NCBI GenBank assembly: GCA_002282555.1
Contig: NCJR01000052.1
Span: 1 to 14,910 of the forward strand
Length of the DNA stretch: 14,910 bases
Reading direction: 5' to 3'
From: Rhodobacterales bacterium 34-62-10
GTDB taxonomy: Bacteria; Pseudomonadota; Alphaproteobacteria; Rhodobacterales; Rhodobacteraceae
Below the pieces are notes generated by a model. That model was not told the DNA's origin, ran no database searches, and was given only the letters and a program-made list of their open reading frames with translations. Shown piece after piece: positions 1 to 7,237 of the stretch. A program made the translations under genes and the position numbers. Position 1 is the stretch's first letter; each line of letters opens with the position of its first letter.

Positions 1-210
1 AATCAGCAGGCCCGCTGCACCCCCATCTATGAGGAACTGCCGGGCTGGTCCGAATCGACCGAGGGCGCGCGCAGCTGGGCCGATCTTCCGGCGGCAGCGA
101 TCAAATATGTCCGCCGCGTCGAGGAGTTGATCGACTGCCCGGTGGCCCTACTTTCCACATCACCCGAGCGGGAGGATACGATCCTCGTGACCGACCCGTT
201 CGAGGATTAA
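1..210 (+). CDS. purA: Adenylosuccinate synthase, C-terminal 69 residues (partial at left edge)
   Basis: This is the end of adenylosuccinate synthase, which joins IMP and aspartate with GTP in the first step from IMP to AMP. The reading frame is open from base 1 and stops with TAA at 208-210. The visible part contains the family's C-terminal signature: YEELPGW near the start, then [20 protein letters not shown] and the very conserved [10 protein letters not shown] stretch close to the end, all in the expected order and ending at the usual place. The start codon and the GTP- and IMP-binding parts lie outside the window. The DUF2842 gene follows after 21 bases on the same strand, so the two are probably co-transcribed. 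The assignment is by recognition of the C-terminal motifs, without a database search. Confidence 0.95.
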   Translation, partial: NQQARCTPIYEELPGWSESTEGARSWADLPAAAIKYVRRVEELIDCPVALLSTSPEREDTILVTDPFED

Positions 211-231
211 CAGTTTGCACAGGGTGTCCCG

Positions 232-468
232 ATGGCGCTGAGTTACAAGGCCCGCAGACGATGGTCGCTGGTGATCCTGCTGATCGGATTGCCGCTTTAC
301 ATCACCGTCGCGGTGAATGTGGTCGAGATGATCGACCGCCCCCCCTTCTGGCTGGAGCTTTTGATCTTTGTCGGGTTGGGGTTCTTGTGGATGTTGCCGT
401 TCAAATTCGTGTTTCGCGGGATCGGACAGGCCGATCCCGACGCGCCGAAAGATGACGACGCGGTTTGA
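232..468 (+). CDS. Small DUF2842 family membrane protein
   Basis: A 78-residue protein with two hydrophobic segments (about residues 12-32 and 40-61) separated by a short charged loop containing the dipeptides DR and PP. A basic N-terminus (KARRR at 6-10) suggests that this end stays in the cytoplasm. The acidic tail rich in Asp follows the second segment. Size, two-helix layout and position after purA fit the DUF2842 family of alphaproteobacteria, whose function is unknown. AGGG at 221-224 lies 7 bases before the ATG and supports this start. The gene follows purA by 21 bases and is closed by the hairpin at 502-528, so it is probably the last gene of that transcript. The family name is from memory of the pattern. 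The existence of the gene is well supported by its ribosome binding site and membrane segments. Confidence 0.85.
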   Translation: MALSYKARRRWSLVILLIGLPLYITVAVNVVEMIDRPPFWLELLIFVGLGFLWMLPFKFVFRGIGQADPDAPKDDDAV

Positions 469-501
469 ACCGTGCCCGCCAAGCACATCCCCGTCATGCA
501 T

Positions 502-530
502 AAAGGGCGACCCAAGCGGTCGCCCTTTCT
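502..530. terminator. Bidirectional intrinsic terminator between DUF2842 gene and the 808-residue gene
   Basis: A perfect 11-bp inverted repeat (AAAGGGCGACC at 502-512 and its complement at 518-528) encloses a 5-base loop CAAGC. The stem is GC-rich in the middle and ends in AAA/TTT, so a short T-run (TTTCT) follows on the plus strand and CCCTTTAT on the minus strand. It sits between two convergent genes (stops at 468 and 554) and can serve both. Confidence 0.9.
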
Positions 531-553
531 CATTCATGCTGATGCGGCGGATA

Positions 554-2980
554 TCAACCCGCGCGGCGGGCGGCGGGTTTGAAGCCGATATCCTCGGCGG
601 CGGTAAAGCGGCCGCCGCGGATTTTCTGGATCTTGCCCTGCCGCAGCAATTGCCCGAAGGCGCGCAGACCGTCCTCGCGGCTCAGCGCATCCGGGGTGCC
701 CTGACGCGCCTTGTTCATCAGCTGCGGGCGCGAGAATTCGGGCTGCGCTTCCACATGCACCAGATAGGCAGCCGCCGCTTCCAGCAGGTCGGGCAGGGCG
801 GTGGCGCCCATCTTGCGGGCAAAATCCGCGAATTCACCCACGGCCGTGTCCGGCGCGCTGGGGATCGGGCCCAGATCGGCGGCATCGTCGGGCATCGGCG
901 CCAGTGACACGCGGCGCGGGCGCACCGGTGTGGCGGCGCGGTCGTTCTGCAGATCGACACGCTGTTCCGCCACCAGCTTGAGCGGGGCGGGACGTGCGTC
1001 AGCAGGGCGCGGCGTGGCGGTTGCCGCTTCACCCATCGGGCGGCGCGGGCGCACAACGCTGGCCAGATCGTCGCGGAAGGCATTGGCCGCCGGTTCGCGG
1101 GTGGGCAGGGTGCCCGCCGACTGCTCGGCCTTGGTCGCGGCGACGGCGGCGCGCAGATGCGCGATGGCATTGCGGCGGCTGGCGCTTTCGGGTTCGGTCA
1201 TGGCGCTTTCGGCCTTGGCCATCAGGCGCGACATATCGTCCTCGGCGCGCACATTCACCAGTTGCTCGCGCGGATCGCGCAGCACCAGCGGTGCCGCATC
1301 CTGCGCGGCGACCTTGTCCTGCGCGTCATCCTCATCCTCGTCGAACAGCGAGGTCAGATCGTCGTCCTCATCCTCGATCATGTCCGAGGCGCGGGGATCG
1401 GCGTGATCCTCGGTATCGCGGTAGATATCGACCAACTCGGCCTCGACCGCCGCCAGTTCGCGGCGCAGATCTTCTTCCTCCTGCGGGCTGAGCCCGGCAC
1501 CGGGCAGGATACGCAGCCCGCTTGTGGGCGCGGCTTGCGTGACCGCAGCGGCCTCGGCGCGGTCGTCTGCAACCTGTGCTGTGTTGTCCAGCGTATCGCC
1601 TGCGTCCGCGTCCGCGTCATCCTCGGGGACCAGTTCACCGGCGGCCAGTGCCGCCTCGAAATCGGCGCGCTTCATCTTGATCACACGGACCGACGGGGTG
1701 GTGCCGTTGGCCTCGTCCCCGGTCGCGTCATCCGCCGCGATTTCGATATCGACCAGATCGTCATCGTCCTGCTGATCTGCCTGCGCTGCGTCGGCGACAG
1801 TGTCAGCCATTCCGGTTTCGATGGTTGCCCAATCCGCCCGCAGCGCATCACCGATGCGGTCATCCTCGGGCTGCTGCTCAGTGTCCTGCTGCGGCGCGTC
1901 CTGCGCCAGTGCAGCGGCGGCGGGCGGCTGATCCGGCAGAGCGTCAGCGGCCAGATCGTCAGCGGCCAGATCGTCAGCGGCCAGATCGCCGTCGAAGCCT
2001 TCATCGTCGAAGCCCTCATCCGCGAAGGCGTCGTCCTGTGCGATGGCGTCGGCCGCCGCCGCTTGAGCTGCGGCAGGTTTGCTTTCCCCGGTCAGGCGGC
2101 TGAGCAGGGCTGCAATCTCGTCGCCATCATCGTCCTCGGGATGCTGATCGGCGGCGGCATCCTCGGCCAGTGCCGTCTCGATGCTGCTGGCGGTTTCGGC
2201 CAGAAAGCTGTCGGCATGCTCATCCTCGGAATAGCTGTCGGGCGCGGGGGTGGCTGCGGCCTTGGTCACCACATCGCGGATGCGCTGCAACTTGGCGGCC
2301 ACGCTTTCGGGATCGGGATGCGGCACGGGCGTGTGGCGCAGCGGGGTCGTGGCCATGGCGGGCGAGCGGGCCACATCGCTTGCGAAGGCATCCAGCGAGA
2401 CATCTTCCCAGTCATCCGCAGCAGGCACATCCGCTGTGGGCACATCCGCTGCGGGCCGTGTCGGGGCCTGCCGTGGCGCAACGGCGGGTGCTGCGACGGT
2501 TTCCGCTGTTGTTTCCGTGGCGGTTTCTGCGACATTTTCTGTAGCCGTTTCTGCTACCCTTTCTGCGGCAACAGGCTGTTGCGCAGGCGCGGGCGCGGCA
2601 GCAGCAGGCGCGGCAGCGGCGGGCGTCTGGGCCAGCGGTGCCGGTGCAAAGCTGACAGGCTGGGATGCTGCAACAGGCTGGGATGTTGCAACAGGCTGGG
2701 CCAGCGGCGCCCCCACGGTGCCATAAGGCTGGGCGCGCAACACGATATTGCCCCGCTCTTCGCGCGCCTCGACCCGGCGGGCGATCTCACGCTCGGCGAT
2801 CCGCGCCAGCATCTCGGCATCCGGAACGGGCGGTTCCGCGCCGAAATACCGGTCCTCGGCGGCGAGATCCCGGAAATACTCCGCAATGGCCTTCATGGTC
2901 TCGAAAGAATCGTCGAATCCTTCAAGTGTGCATGAAAATGTTCCATAGGAGACCGTGAGAATCTTGCTGGTGCTCACCAT
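554..2980 (-). CDS. Conserved-looking 808-residue protein of unknown function with long acidic disordered middle
   Basis: I do not recognise a function. The N-terminus (about residues 1-80) is ordered and distinctive: a short beta-like stretch (KILTVSYGTFSCTLEGF) followed by helices with many charged residues (YFRDLAAEDRYFGAEPP, then IAEREIARRVEAREER). Residues about 85-195 are Ala/Pro/Thr-rich with short repeats; about 230-430 are strongly acidic and Ala-rich. A small basic island (VRVIKMKRADFEAALAAGEL, about 430-450) and a probable coiled coil (about 490-520) interrupt the disorder. The last roughly 95 residues (about 714-800) again look folded: FADFARKMGA, LPDLLEAAAAYL, then a helix and a hairpin-like GKIQKIRGGRF. 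No signal peptide or membrane segment is seen, so it is probably cytoplasmic. The ATG at 2980 is preceded by a purine-rich stretch. Similar proteins in Rhodobacterales are, from memory, called hypothetical or loosely CheA-like; no CheA kinase motifs are present. Confidence 0.85.
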   Translation of the reverse strand: MVSTSKILTVSYGTFSCTLEGFDDSFETMKAIAEYFRDLAAEDRYFGAEPPVPDAEMLARIAEREIARRVEAREERGNIVLRAQPYGTVGAPLAQPVATSQPVAASQPVSFAPAPLAQTPAAAAPAAAAPAPAQQPVAAERVAETATENVAETATETTAETVAAPAVAPRQAPTRPAADVPTADVPAADDWEDVSLDAFASDVARSPAMATTPLRHTPVPHPDPESVAAKLQRIRDVVTKAAATPAPDSYSEDEHADSFLAETASSIETALAEDAAADQHPEDDDGDEIAALLSRLTGESKPAAAQAAAADAIAQDDAFADEGFDDEGFDGDLAADDLAADDLAADALPDQPPAAAALAQDAPQQDTEQQPEDDRIGDALRADWATIETGMADTVADAAQADQQDDDDLVDIEIAADDATGDEANGTTPSVRVIKMKRADFEAALAAGELVPEDDADADAGDTLDNTAQVADDRAEAAAVTQAAPTSGLRILPGAGLSPQEEEDLRRELAAVEAELVDIYRDTEDHADPRASDMIEDEDDDLTSLFDEDEDDAQDKVAAQDAAPLVLRDPREQLVNVRAEDDMSRLMAKAESAMTEPESASRRNAIAHLRAAVAATKAEQSAGTLPTREPAANAFRDDLASVVRPRRPMGEAATATPRPADARPAPLKLVAEQRVDLQNDRAATPVRPRRVSLAPMPDDAADLGPIPSAPDTAVGEFADFARKMGATALPDLLEAAAAYLVHVEAQPEFSRPQLMNKARQGTPDALSREDGLRAFGQLLRQGKIQKIRGGRFTAAEDIGFKPAARRAG
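1943..1987 (-). repeat. Three exact 15-bp tandem repeats inside the 808-residue gene
   Basis: The unit GTCAGCGGCCAGATC occurs three times head to tail (1943-1957, 1958-1972, 1973-1987) with no mismatch. On the coding strand each copy encodes the pentapeptide register D-L-A-A-D, giving an in-frame acidic repeat. Exact identity over 45 bases within a degenerate acidic region suggests recent slippage expansion that keeps the frame. Confidence 0.9.
2655..2700 (-). repeat. 18-bp tandem repeats (2.5 copies) in the Ala/Pro-rich part of the 808-residue gene
   Basis: The unit beginning ACAGGCTGGGATG is present at 2655-2672 and 2673-2690 with one base different, and its first ten bases again at 2691-2700. 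On the coding strand this gives a QPVA(A/T)S hexapeptide repeat. The period is a multiple of three, so copy number change would lengthen or shorten the linker without breaking the frame. Confidence 0.85.
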
Positions 2981-3119
2981 TGGTCACTCGCTTTCTTTTG
3001 CCTGTAATCCATGTGTTTACCACGTGATAGGCGTCGAAACCTGAACGAATCTTCGATATTTACCGTATCATTTTGTGTTTAGATTGTGATCTGTTTCCTG
3101 AAAGGACGGCAATCCCCCC
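2981..3119. promoter_or_regulatory. Divergent intergenic region between the 808-residue gene and thiamine diphosphokinase
   Basis: This 139-base gap is clearly AT-richer than its surroundings, particularly 3037-3100, and separates two divergent start codons, so it must hold promoters for both. I could not settle on convincing -35/-10 pairs on either strand; TATCAT at 3066-3071 is a -10-like sequence without a good partner. A CACGTG palindrome lies at about 3022-3027. I found no thiamine pyrophosphate riboswitch consensus. Confidence 0.45.
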
Positions 3120-3797
3120 ATGCAACCTGTCATTGTTCACGCAGATGCGCCCGTCACCTTGATCGGCGGCGGCGCTGTCGATCCTCAAACTCTGGCGCAG
3201 GTGCTGGACATGGCGCCGCGTCTGGTGGCTGCGGATGGGGGGGCGGCCCATGCACTGGCGGCGGGGCATATTCCCGAAGCGGTGATCGGCGACATGGATT
3301 CGCTGCACCCTGCGGATCGTGCCCGCCTGCCCGCGGCGACGATCCACCGGATCGATGACCAGGACAGCACGGATTTCGACAAATGCCTGATGGCGATCCG
3401 CGCGCCGCTTGTGCTGGGGCTAGGCTTCACCGGACCGCGTCTGGATCACCAGATGGCGTCCTTTAACAGCCTGGTGCGGCACCACCGGACACGCTGCATC
3501 CTTGTGGGCCCGCATGAGGTGGTGATGTTGGCGCCGCCCTCGCTGCGGCTGGATCTGACGCCGGGGGATACGGTGTCGCTGTTTCCCATGGGCGCGGTCG
3601 AGGCGAAATCCGAGGGGCTGCACTGGCCGGTCGGTGGCCTCAGCTTCGCGCCGGATGGTCGGGTGGGCACCTCCAATCACGCGACCGGACCGATCTGGCT
3701 GGCCGTGACCGCGCCCAAGATGCTGCTGTTCCTGCCGCGCCGCGTTCTGGGGCAACTGGTGGCGACGCTGATCGACCGCCCCTATGGTTGGGATTGA
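3120..3797 (+). CDS. Thiamine diphosphokinase (thiamine pyrophosphokinase)
   Basis: A 225-residue cytoplasmic enzyme that transfers diphosphate from ATP to thiamine to make the cofactor thiamine diphosphate. The family motifs appear in order: AADGGA (37-42), the metal-binding IGDMDS (56-61), DDQDSTDFDKCL (79-90), the GFTGPRLDH segment (102-110) that shapes the active site, and a C-terminal SNHATG near 185-190 in the thiamine-binding domain. Length matches stand-alone bacterial members. AAAGGA at 3101-3106 is the likely ribosome binding site, at a rather long distance of 13 bases from the ATG. The 3' end overlaps the 3' end of the convergent EamA gene by 16 bases. No other thiamine gene is nearby, so the enzyme could act on imported or internally made thiamine. 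Confidence 0.95.
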   Translation: MQPVIVHADAPVTLIGGGAVDPQTLAQVLDMAPRLVAADGGAAHALAAGHIPEAVIGDMDSLHPADRARLPAATIHRIDDQDSTDFDKCLMAIRAPLVLGLGFTGPRLDHQMASFNSLVRHHRTRCILVGPHEVVMLAPPSLRLDLTPGDTVSLFPMGAVEAKSEGLHWPVGGLSFAPDGRVGTSNHATGPIWLAVTAPKMLLFLPRRVLGQLVATLIDRPYGWD

Positions 3798-4735
3798 GCC
3801 AGCCTTGCCGCATCCCGGCTGAGGTTGCGTTCGCGCGCCACGATATAAAGACCTGATCCGACGGTGATCGCGATGCCGATCGCGGCCAATCCGTCAGGCA
3901 GATCGCGCCAGATCAGCCAGCCGATGAAGGTGGCAAAGGGAATCTCCAGATATTGCATCGGCGCCAGCGTCGCGGCGGGCGCATAGCGCAGCGACCATGT
4001 CATCAGCAGATGACCCAGCGTGCCAAGAATACCGACACTGATCAGCAGCGCCCAGTCGCGCGCATCGGGCAGCATCAGGCGCAACTGTTCCGGCCCGCTG
4101 TCCACGCTGCCAAAGATCAGCAGCACGGGCAGCAGCACCACGCTGGCCATCACGCCGCTGACCGCCTGCAAGCCGATGGGATCGGTCTCGCGCGCGACCA
4201 GCCGCGTCACAAGGATGAAGGCGGCAAAGACCACCGCCACACCCACGGGCAGCAGGGCAGGCCAGCCCACTTCGGCAAAGCTGGGCTGGATCACCAGCAG
4301 CGTGCCGATGAAGCCCACGATACAGGCGATCAGGCGGCGCGGCCCGACCTCTTCCTTGAGGATGAGATGGCCCAGAAGCAGCAGCACGAAGGGCATCACG
4401 AAGGCGATCGCAATGGCATCGGCCAGCGGCAGATGCGCCAGCGCGCTGAACATCAGCGTGATCCCCGCGATATGCAGCGCGGTGCGCAGCACCACCAGAT
4501 GCAGTATCCGCCCGCGCAGACGCCAGACCCGCCCGCCCGCGATCACCAGCGGCACCAGCAGCACCGCCTGCACCGCGAATCGCGCAAAGACCGCCATCAT
4601 CAGGGGCACGGTCTCGCCCAGGATCTTGGCCACGGCATCGGCCATCGGCGCCACGGCGCAAAAGCCCAGCATCAGCAGGATACCCAGCAGCGGGCGGTCG
4701 GGCGGGTGAATGATGGGGGGTGGGATCTTGGTCAT
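3782..4735 (-). CDS. DMT-superfamily transporter, EamA type (second of a paralogous pair)
   Basis: A 317-residue inner-membrane protein with about ten hydrophobic segments arranged as two EamA repeats, the usual layout of drug/metabolite transporters that export small metabolites; the substrate cannot be read from sequence. It shares many stretches with the neighbouring gene at 4829-5764: LMLGFC near the start, EEVGPRR, LVIQPS, LVTR and a YLEI segment in the last third, so the two are clearly paralogues. I chose the ATG at 4735 (MTKIPPP) because the protein then starts just before the first helix and a GGGG-containing stretch lies upstream; a TTG further upstream at 4771 is in frame but adds a proline-rich lead without obvious function. 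The TAG stop lies inside the end of the convergent thiamine diphosphokinase gene. Confidence 0.9.
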   Translation of the reverse strand: MTKIPPPIIHPPDRPLLGILLMLGFCAVAPMADAVAKILGETVPLMMAVFARFAVQAVLLVPLVIAGGRVWRLRGRILHLVVLRTALHIAGITLMFSALAHLPLADAIAIAFVMPFVLLLLGHLILKEEVGPRRLIACIVGFIGTLLVIQPSFAEVGWPALLPVGVAVVFAAFILVTRLVARETDPIGLQAVSGVMASVVLLPVLLIFGSVDSGPEQLRLMLPDARDWALLISVGILGTLGHLLMTWSLRYAPAATLAPMQYLEIPFATFIGWLIWRDLPDGLAAIGIAITVGSGLYIVARERNLSRDAARLAQSQP

Positions 4736-4828
4736 GCGCCCCACGCTAGGCGCGGGCGCGGTCAATGGCAATCGGCTGCGGCAGGCTCCTCGGCGCTGCG
4801 CGCTCTCGGTCGTTGTGTCGCCTCTGCA

Positions 4829-5764
4829 TCAGCCGTGGCGCTTGGCCCGTTCCTGCACCCTCTCACGGTGAAAGATGTACAGCCCCGACGCGGTGATCAC
4901 CGCCATGCCCGCAAAGGTCATCGCATTGGGCAGGTCGGAAAAGAACAGCCAGCCAAAGGCCACCGCGCTCAGGATCTCAAGATAATGCAGCGGCGCGACC
5001 GTGGCCGAGGGCGCGAAACGCAGCGCATAGCTGATCATCAGATGCGACAGCGCCGATGCCGCGCCGACTGCGAACAACCATGTCCACTCGATCCCCACCG
5101 GCCAGACCGGGCTGATCGTGGGGATCTCCACTCCCATCCCCAGCACCATGAAGGGCAAGCAGATCAGCGCAGCGAAGGCCGAGGTATGAAACTGCATCGG
5201 TACCGGATGCATCTGCCGCGACAGGCTGCGTGTCACCAGCATGTAGAACGCAAAGAAAAACGCCGTGCCCAGCGGAAACAGCGCCACCAGACCAAAGGCC
5301 ACAAGGCTGGGCTGGATCACCAGCACTGCGCCCGCGAACCCGACGACAGAGGCCCACAGGCGGCGCGGCCCCACTTCCTCGCCATACATATATTTGCCCA
5401 AAAGCAGCAGGATGAACGGCTCCACGAACACGATCACCAAAGCATCTGCAATCGGCATCACCTTGACGGCGGCCACAAAGAAATACGTCGACAGGATCAA
5501 GAACAGCGCCCTGAGCACCAGCCGCCCCAACACCCCCGGCGGCAGGCGCAGCGCATGCCCCATGATCCAGCACAAGGGCAGCATCAGCGCGCCCTGCACG
5601 ATGAACCGCGCGGTGGTGATCTGCCCCACCGGGATCGTCGCGGCGGCCAGCTTGGACGCCACATCGATCAGCGGTGCGGTCAGACAAAAGCCCAGCATCA
5701 AGACCACGCCCAAAACCACGCGGTCATTCAGATAGGGCAGGGCGGGGCTGCGGACATCACTCAT
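4829..5764 (-). CDS. DMT-superfamily transporter, EamA type (first of a paralogous pair)
   Basis: A 311-residue polytopic membrane protein with two EamA domains and about ten predicted transmembrane segments. Family features include a first helix with LMLGFCLTAP, a conserved Glu-containing FVEPFILLLLGKY segment, EEVGPRR in the loop before helix five, LVIQPS, and a C-terminal ALRFAPSATVAPLHYLEI segment. It closely resembles the next gene downstream (3782-4735), from which it is separated by 93 bases, pointing to an old tandem duplication. A GGCCGGGA stretch just before the ATG at 5764 is the likely ribosome binding site. It follows the serine ammonia-lyase gene by 99 bases on the same strand. 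A role in metabolite or amino acid export is possible from family knowledge, but the substrate is unknown. Confidence 0.9.
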   Translation of the reverse strand: MSDVRSPALPYLNDRVVLGVVLMLGFCLTAPLIDVASKLAAATIPVGQITTARFIVQGALMLPLCWIMGHALRLPPGVLGRLVLRALFLILSTYFFVAAVKVMPIADALVIVFVEPFILLLLGKYMYGEEVGPRRLWASVVGFAGAVLVIQPSLVAFGLVALFPLGTAFFFAFYMLVTRSLSRQMHPVPMQFHTSAFAALICLPFMVLGMGVEIPTISPVWPVGIEWTWLFAVGAASALSHLMISYALRFAPSATVAPLHYLEILSAVAFGWLFFSDLPNAMTFAGMAVITASGLYIFHRERVQERAKRHG

Positions 5765-5816
5765 ATCCCGGCCTTACCGCGCCCCGCGCGCCCCTGCCAT
5801 GCCCAAAACGCCCCGC

Positions 5817-5855
5817 CCTTCATCGTTCCCCAAATACTCAAAATCCCCGGCCCGC
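5817..5855 (-). repeat. Intergenic motif resembling a dispersed Rhodobacterales element
   Basis: In the 99-base gap behind the serine ammonia-lyase stop, the minus strand reads G-rich sequence, then GATTTTGAGTATTTGG, then GGAACGATGAAG followed by more G-rich sequence. From memory, very similar strings (a G-rich block, GGGATTTT or GAGTATTT, then an AAGATGAA-like end) recur in many intergenic regions of Rhodobacter, Paracoccus and Roseobacter genomes. Only one copy is visible here, so the repeat nature cannot be shown from this window. It makes no obvious strong hairpin. Confidence 0.4.
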
Positions 5856-5863
5856 CCCAAAGA

Positions 5864-7237
5864 TCAACAGTTGGGCACATTCACCGCCAGCCCGCCCAGC
5901 GATGTCTCTTTATACTTCTCGGACATGTCCACCCCGGTCTGGCGCATCGTCTCGATACACACATCCAAGGACACCAGATGCTGCCCATCGCCGCGCATCG
6001 CCAGGGACGCCGCCGACACCGCCTTGATCGCGCCCAGCCCGTTCCGCTCGATACAGGGCACCTGCACCAGCCCTTTGACCGGATCGCAGGTCATGCCCAG
6101 ATGATGCTCCAGCGCGATTTCGGCGGCATTCTCGATCTGTTCGGGCGTGCCGCCCAGCACGGCGCACAGGCCAGCCGCCGCCATCGCCGCCGCACTGCCC
6201 ACTTCCGCCTGACAGCCAGCCTCCGCCCCAGAGATTGAGGCGTTGTATTTCACCAGCCCCCCGATCGCGGCGGCGGTCAGCAGGAATTCATCGACGCGGG
6301 CAGGATTGGCCCCCGGCACATGGTCCAGCCAATAGCGGATCACGGCGGGCATCACGCCCGCCGCACCATTGGTGGGCGCGGTCACGACTTGGCCTCCGGC
6401 CGCGTTTTCCTCGTTCACGGCCATGGCATAGGTGCTCATCCAGTCGTTGATGATATGCGGCGCTGTCTGGTTCAGCCCGCGTTCGGCCAGCAACGCCTGA
6501 TGGATGCCGCGCGCGCGGCGGCGCACGTTCAATCCGCCGGGCAGAATCCCGTCATGCTCCAGCCCCCGGTCGATGCAATCAGTCATCACCTGCCAGATGC
6601 GCTTGATCCCCTGATCCAGTTCCGCGCGCGGACGCCGCGACAGCTCATTGGCGCGCTTCATTTCGGCAATGCTTTTGCCCGCGCGTTTCGCCATCGCCAG
6701 CATCTCATCGGCGGATTTGAACGGATAGGGCACGGGCACGCCATCGTCGGTATCCTTGCCCGCCGCCAGCTCGGCTTCGGTCATCACGAAACCGCCGCCG
6801 ATGGAATAATAGGTCTCGCGCAGGATCACGTCGCCCTGTTTGTCCGTCGCCATCAGCTTCATCCCGTTGGCGTGACCGGGCAGGGCGGGGCCGAAGTCAA
6901 AGACCAGATCGGCCAGCGGGTCGAAATGCAGGGGCGGCAGGCCATCCACCTCAATCGTTTTGGTGTCGCGGATGCTGACCATCAGCGCCTCGGCCTGCGC
7001 GTGGTCGTAAGTGTCCGGCTTCAACCCCGCCAGCCCAAGGATCGTGGCCCGGTCCGTGGCATGACCCACGCCGGTAAAGGCCAGCGATCCATGCAGGGTG
7101 GCGCGCAGACCATGCGCGGTGAAGGGCTGGCTGCGCAGCAGGTCCAGAAACCGTGCCGCCGCCACCATCGGCCCCATCGTATGCGACGATGACGGGCCGA
7201 TCCCCACTTTGAACATCTCGAAGACGGACAGAAACAT
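5864..7237 (-). CDS. sdaA: L-serine ammonia-lyase, iron-sulfur-dependent, single-chain
   Basis: A 457-residue cytosolic enzyme that deaminates L-serine to pyruvate and ammonia with a [4Fe-4S] cluster. The N-terminal beta domain carries [10 protein letters not shown] (14-23); the alpha domain holds the cluster cysteines C342 (in [15 protein letters not shown]), C384 (MTCDPVKG) and C395 (VPCIERNG). The last residue is Cys457; in the characterised Legionella enzyme the C-terminal cysteine folds into the active site as the fourth cluster ligand, and all four cysteines here sit one position earlier than in that protein as I remember it. The start at 7237 gives the usual [12 protein letters not shown] beginning and has AGGGAAG 9 bases upstream; longer in-frame extensions have no family sequence. 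The ATG overlaps the GST stop by one base (TAATG), so translation is probably coupled. Confidence 0.96.
   Translation of the reverse strand: MFLSVFEMFKVGIGPSSSHTMGPMVAAARFLDLLRSQPFTAHGLRATLHGSLAFTGVGHATDRATILGLAGLKPDTYDHAQAEALMVSIRDTKTIEVDGLPPLHFDPLADLVFDFGPALPGHANGMKLMATDKQGDVILRETYYSIGGGFVMTEAELAAGKDTDDGVPVPYPFKSADEMLAMAKRAGKSIAEMKRANELSRRPRAELDQGIKRIWQVMTDCIDRGLEHDGILPGGLNVRRRARGIHQALLAERGLNQTAPHIINDWMSTYAMAVNEENAAGGQVVTAPTNGAAGVMPAVIRYWLDHVPGANPARVDEFLLTAAAIGGLVKYNASISGAEAGCQAEVGSAAAMAAAGLCAVLGGTPEQIENAAEIALEHHLGMTCDPVKGLVQVPCIERNGLGAIKAVSAASLAMRGDGQHLVSLDVCIETMRQTGVDMSEKYKETSLGGLAVNVPNC

Noticed and set aside
1157..2935. 592-codon open frame on the plus strand opposite the 808-residue gene
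   Set aside because: It lies entirely antisense to a longer frame with a good start, plausible ordered domains and a terminator. Its translation is a low-sense mix rich in Arg, Gly, Ile and Cys, as expected from codon bias in GC-rich DNA.
2981..3119. Thiamine pyrophosphate riboswitch upstream of thiamine diphosphokinase
   Set aside because: I looked for CTGAGA and the following conserved ACC-GA-CTGG pattern and did not find them. The gap is AT-rich but without the paired helices.
3953..6238. 761-codon open frame on the plus strand across both EamA genes and into sdaA
   Set aside because: The translation is rich in His, Gln, Arg and Asp without domains, and it covers three well-recognised genes on the other strand. 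It is a shadow of their codon use.
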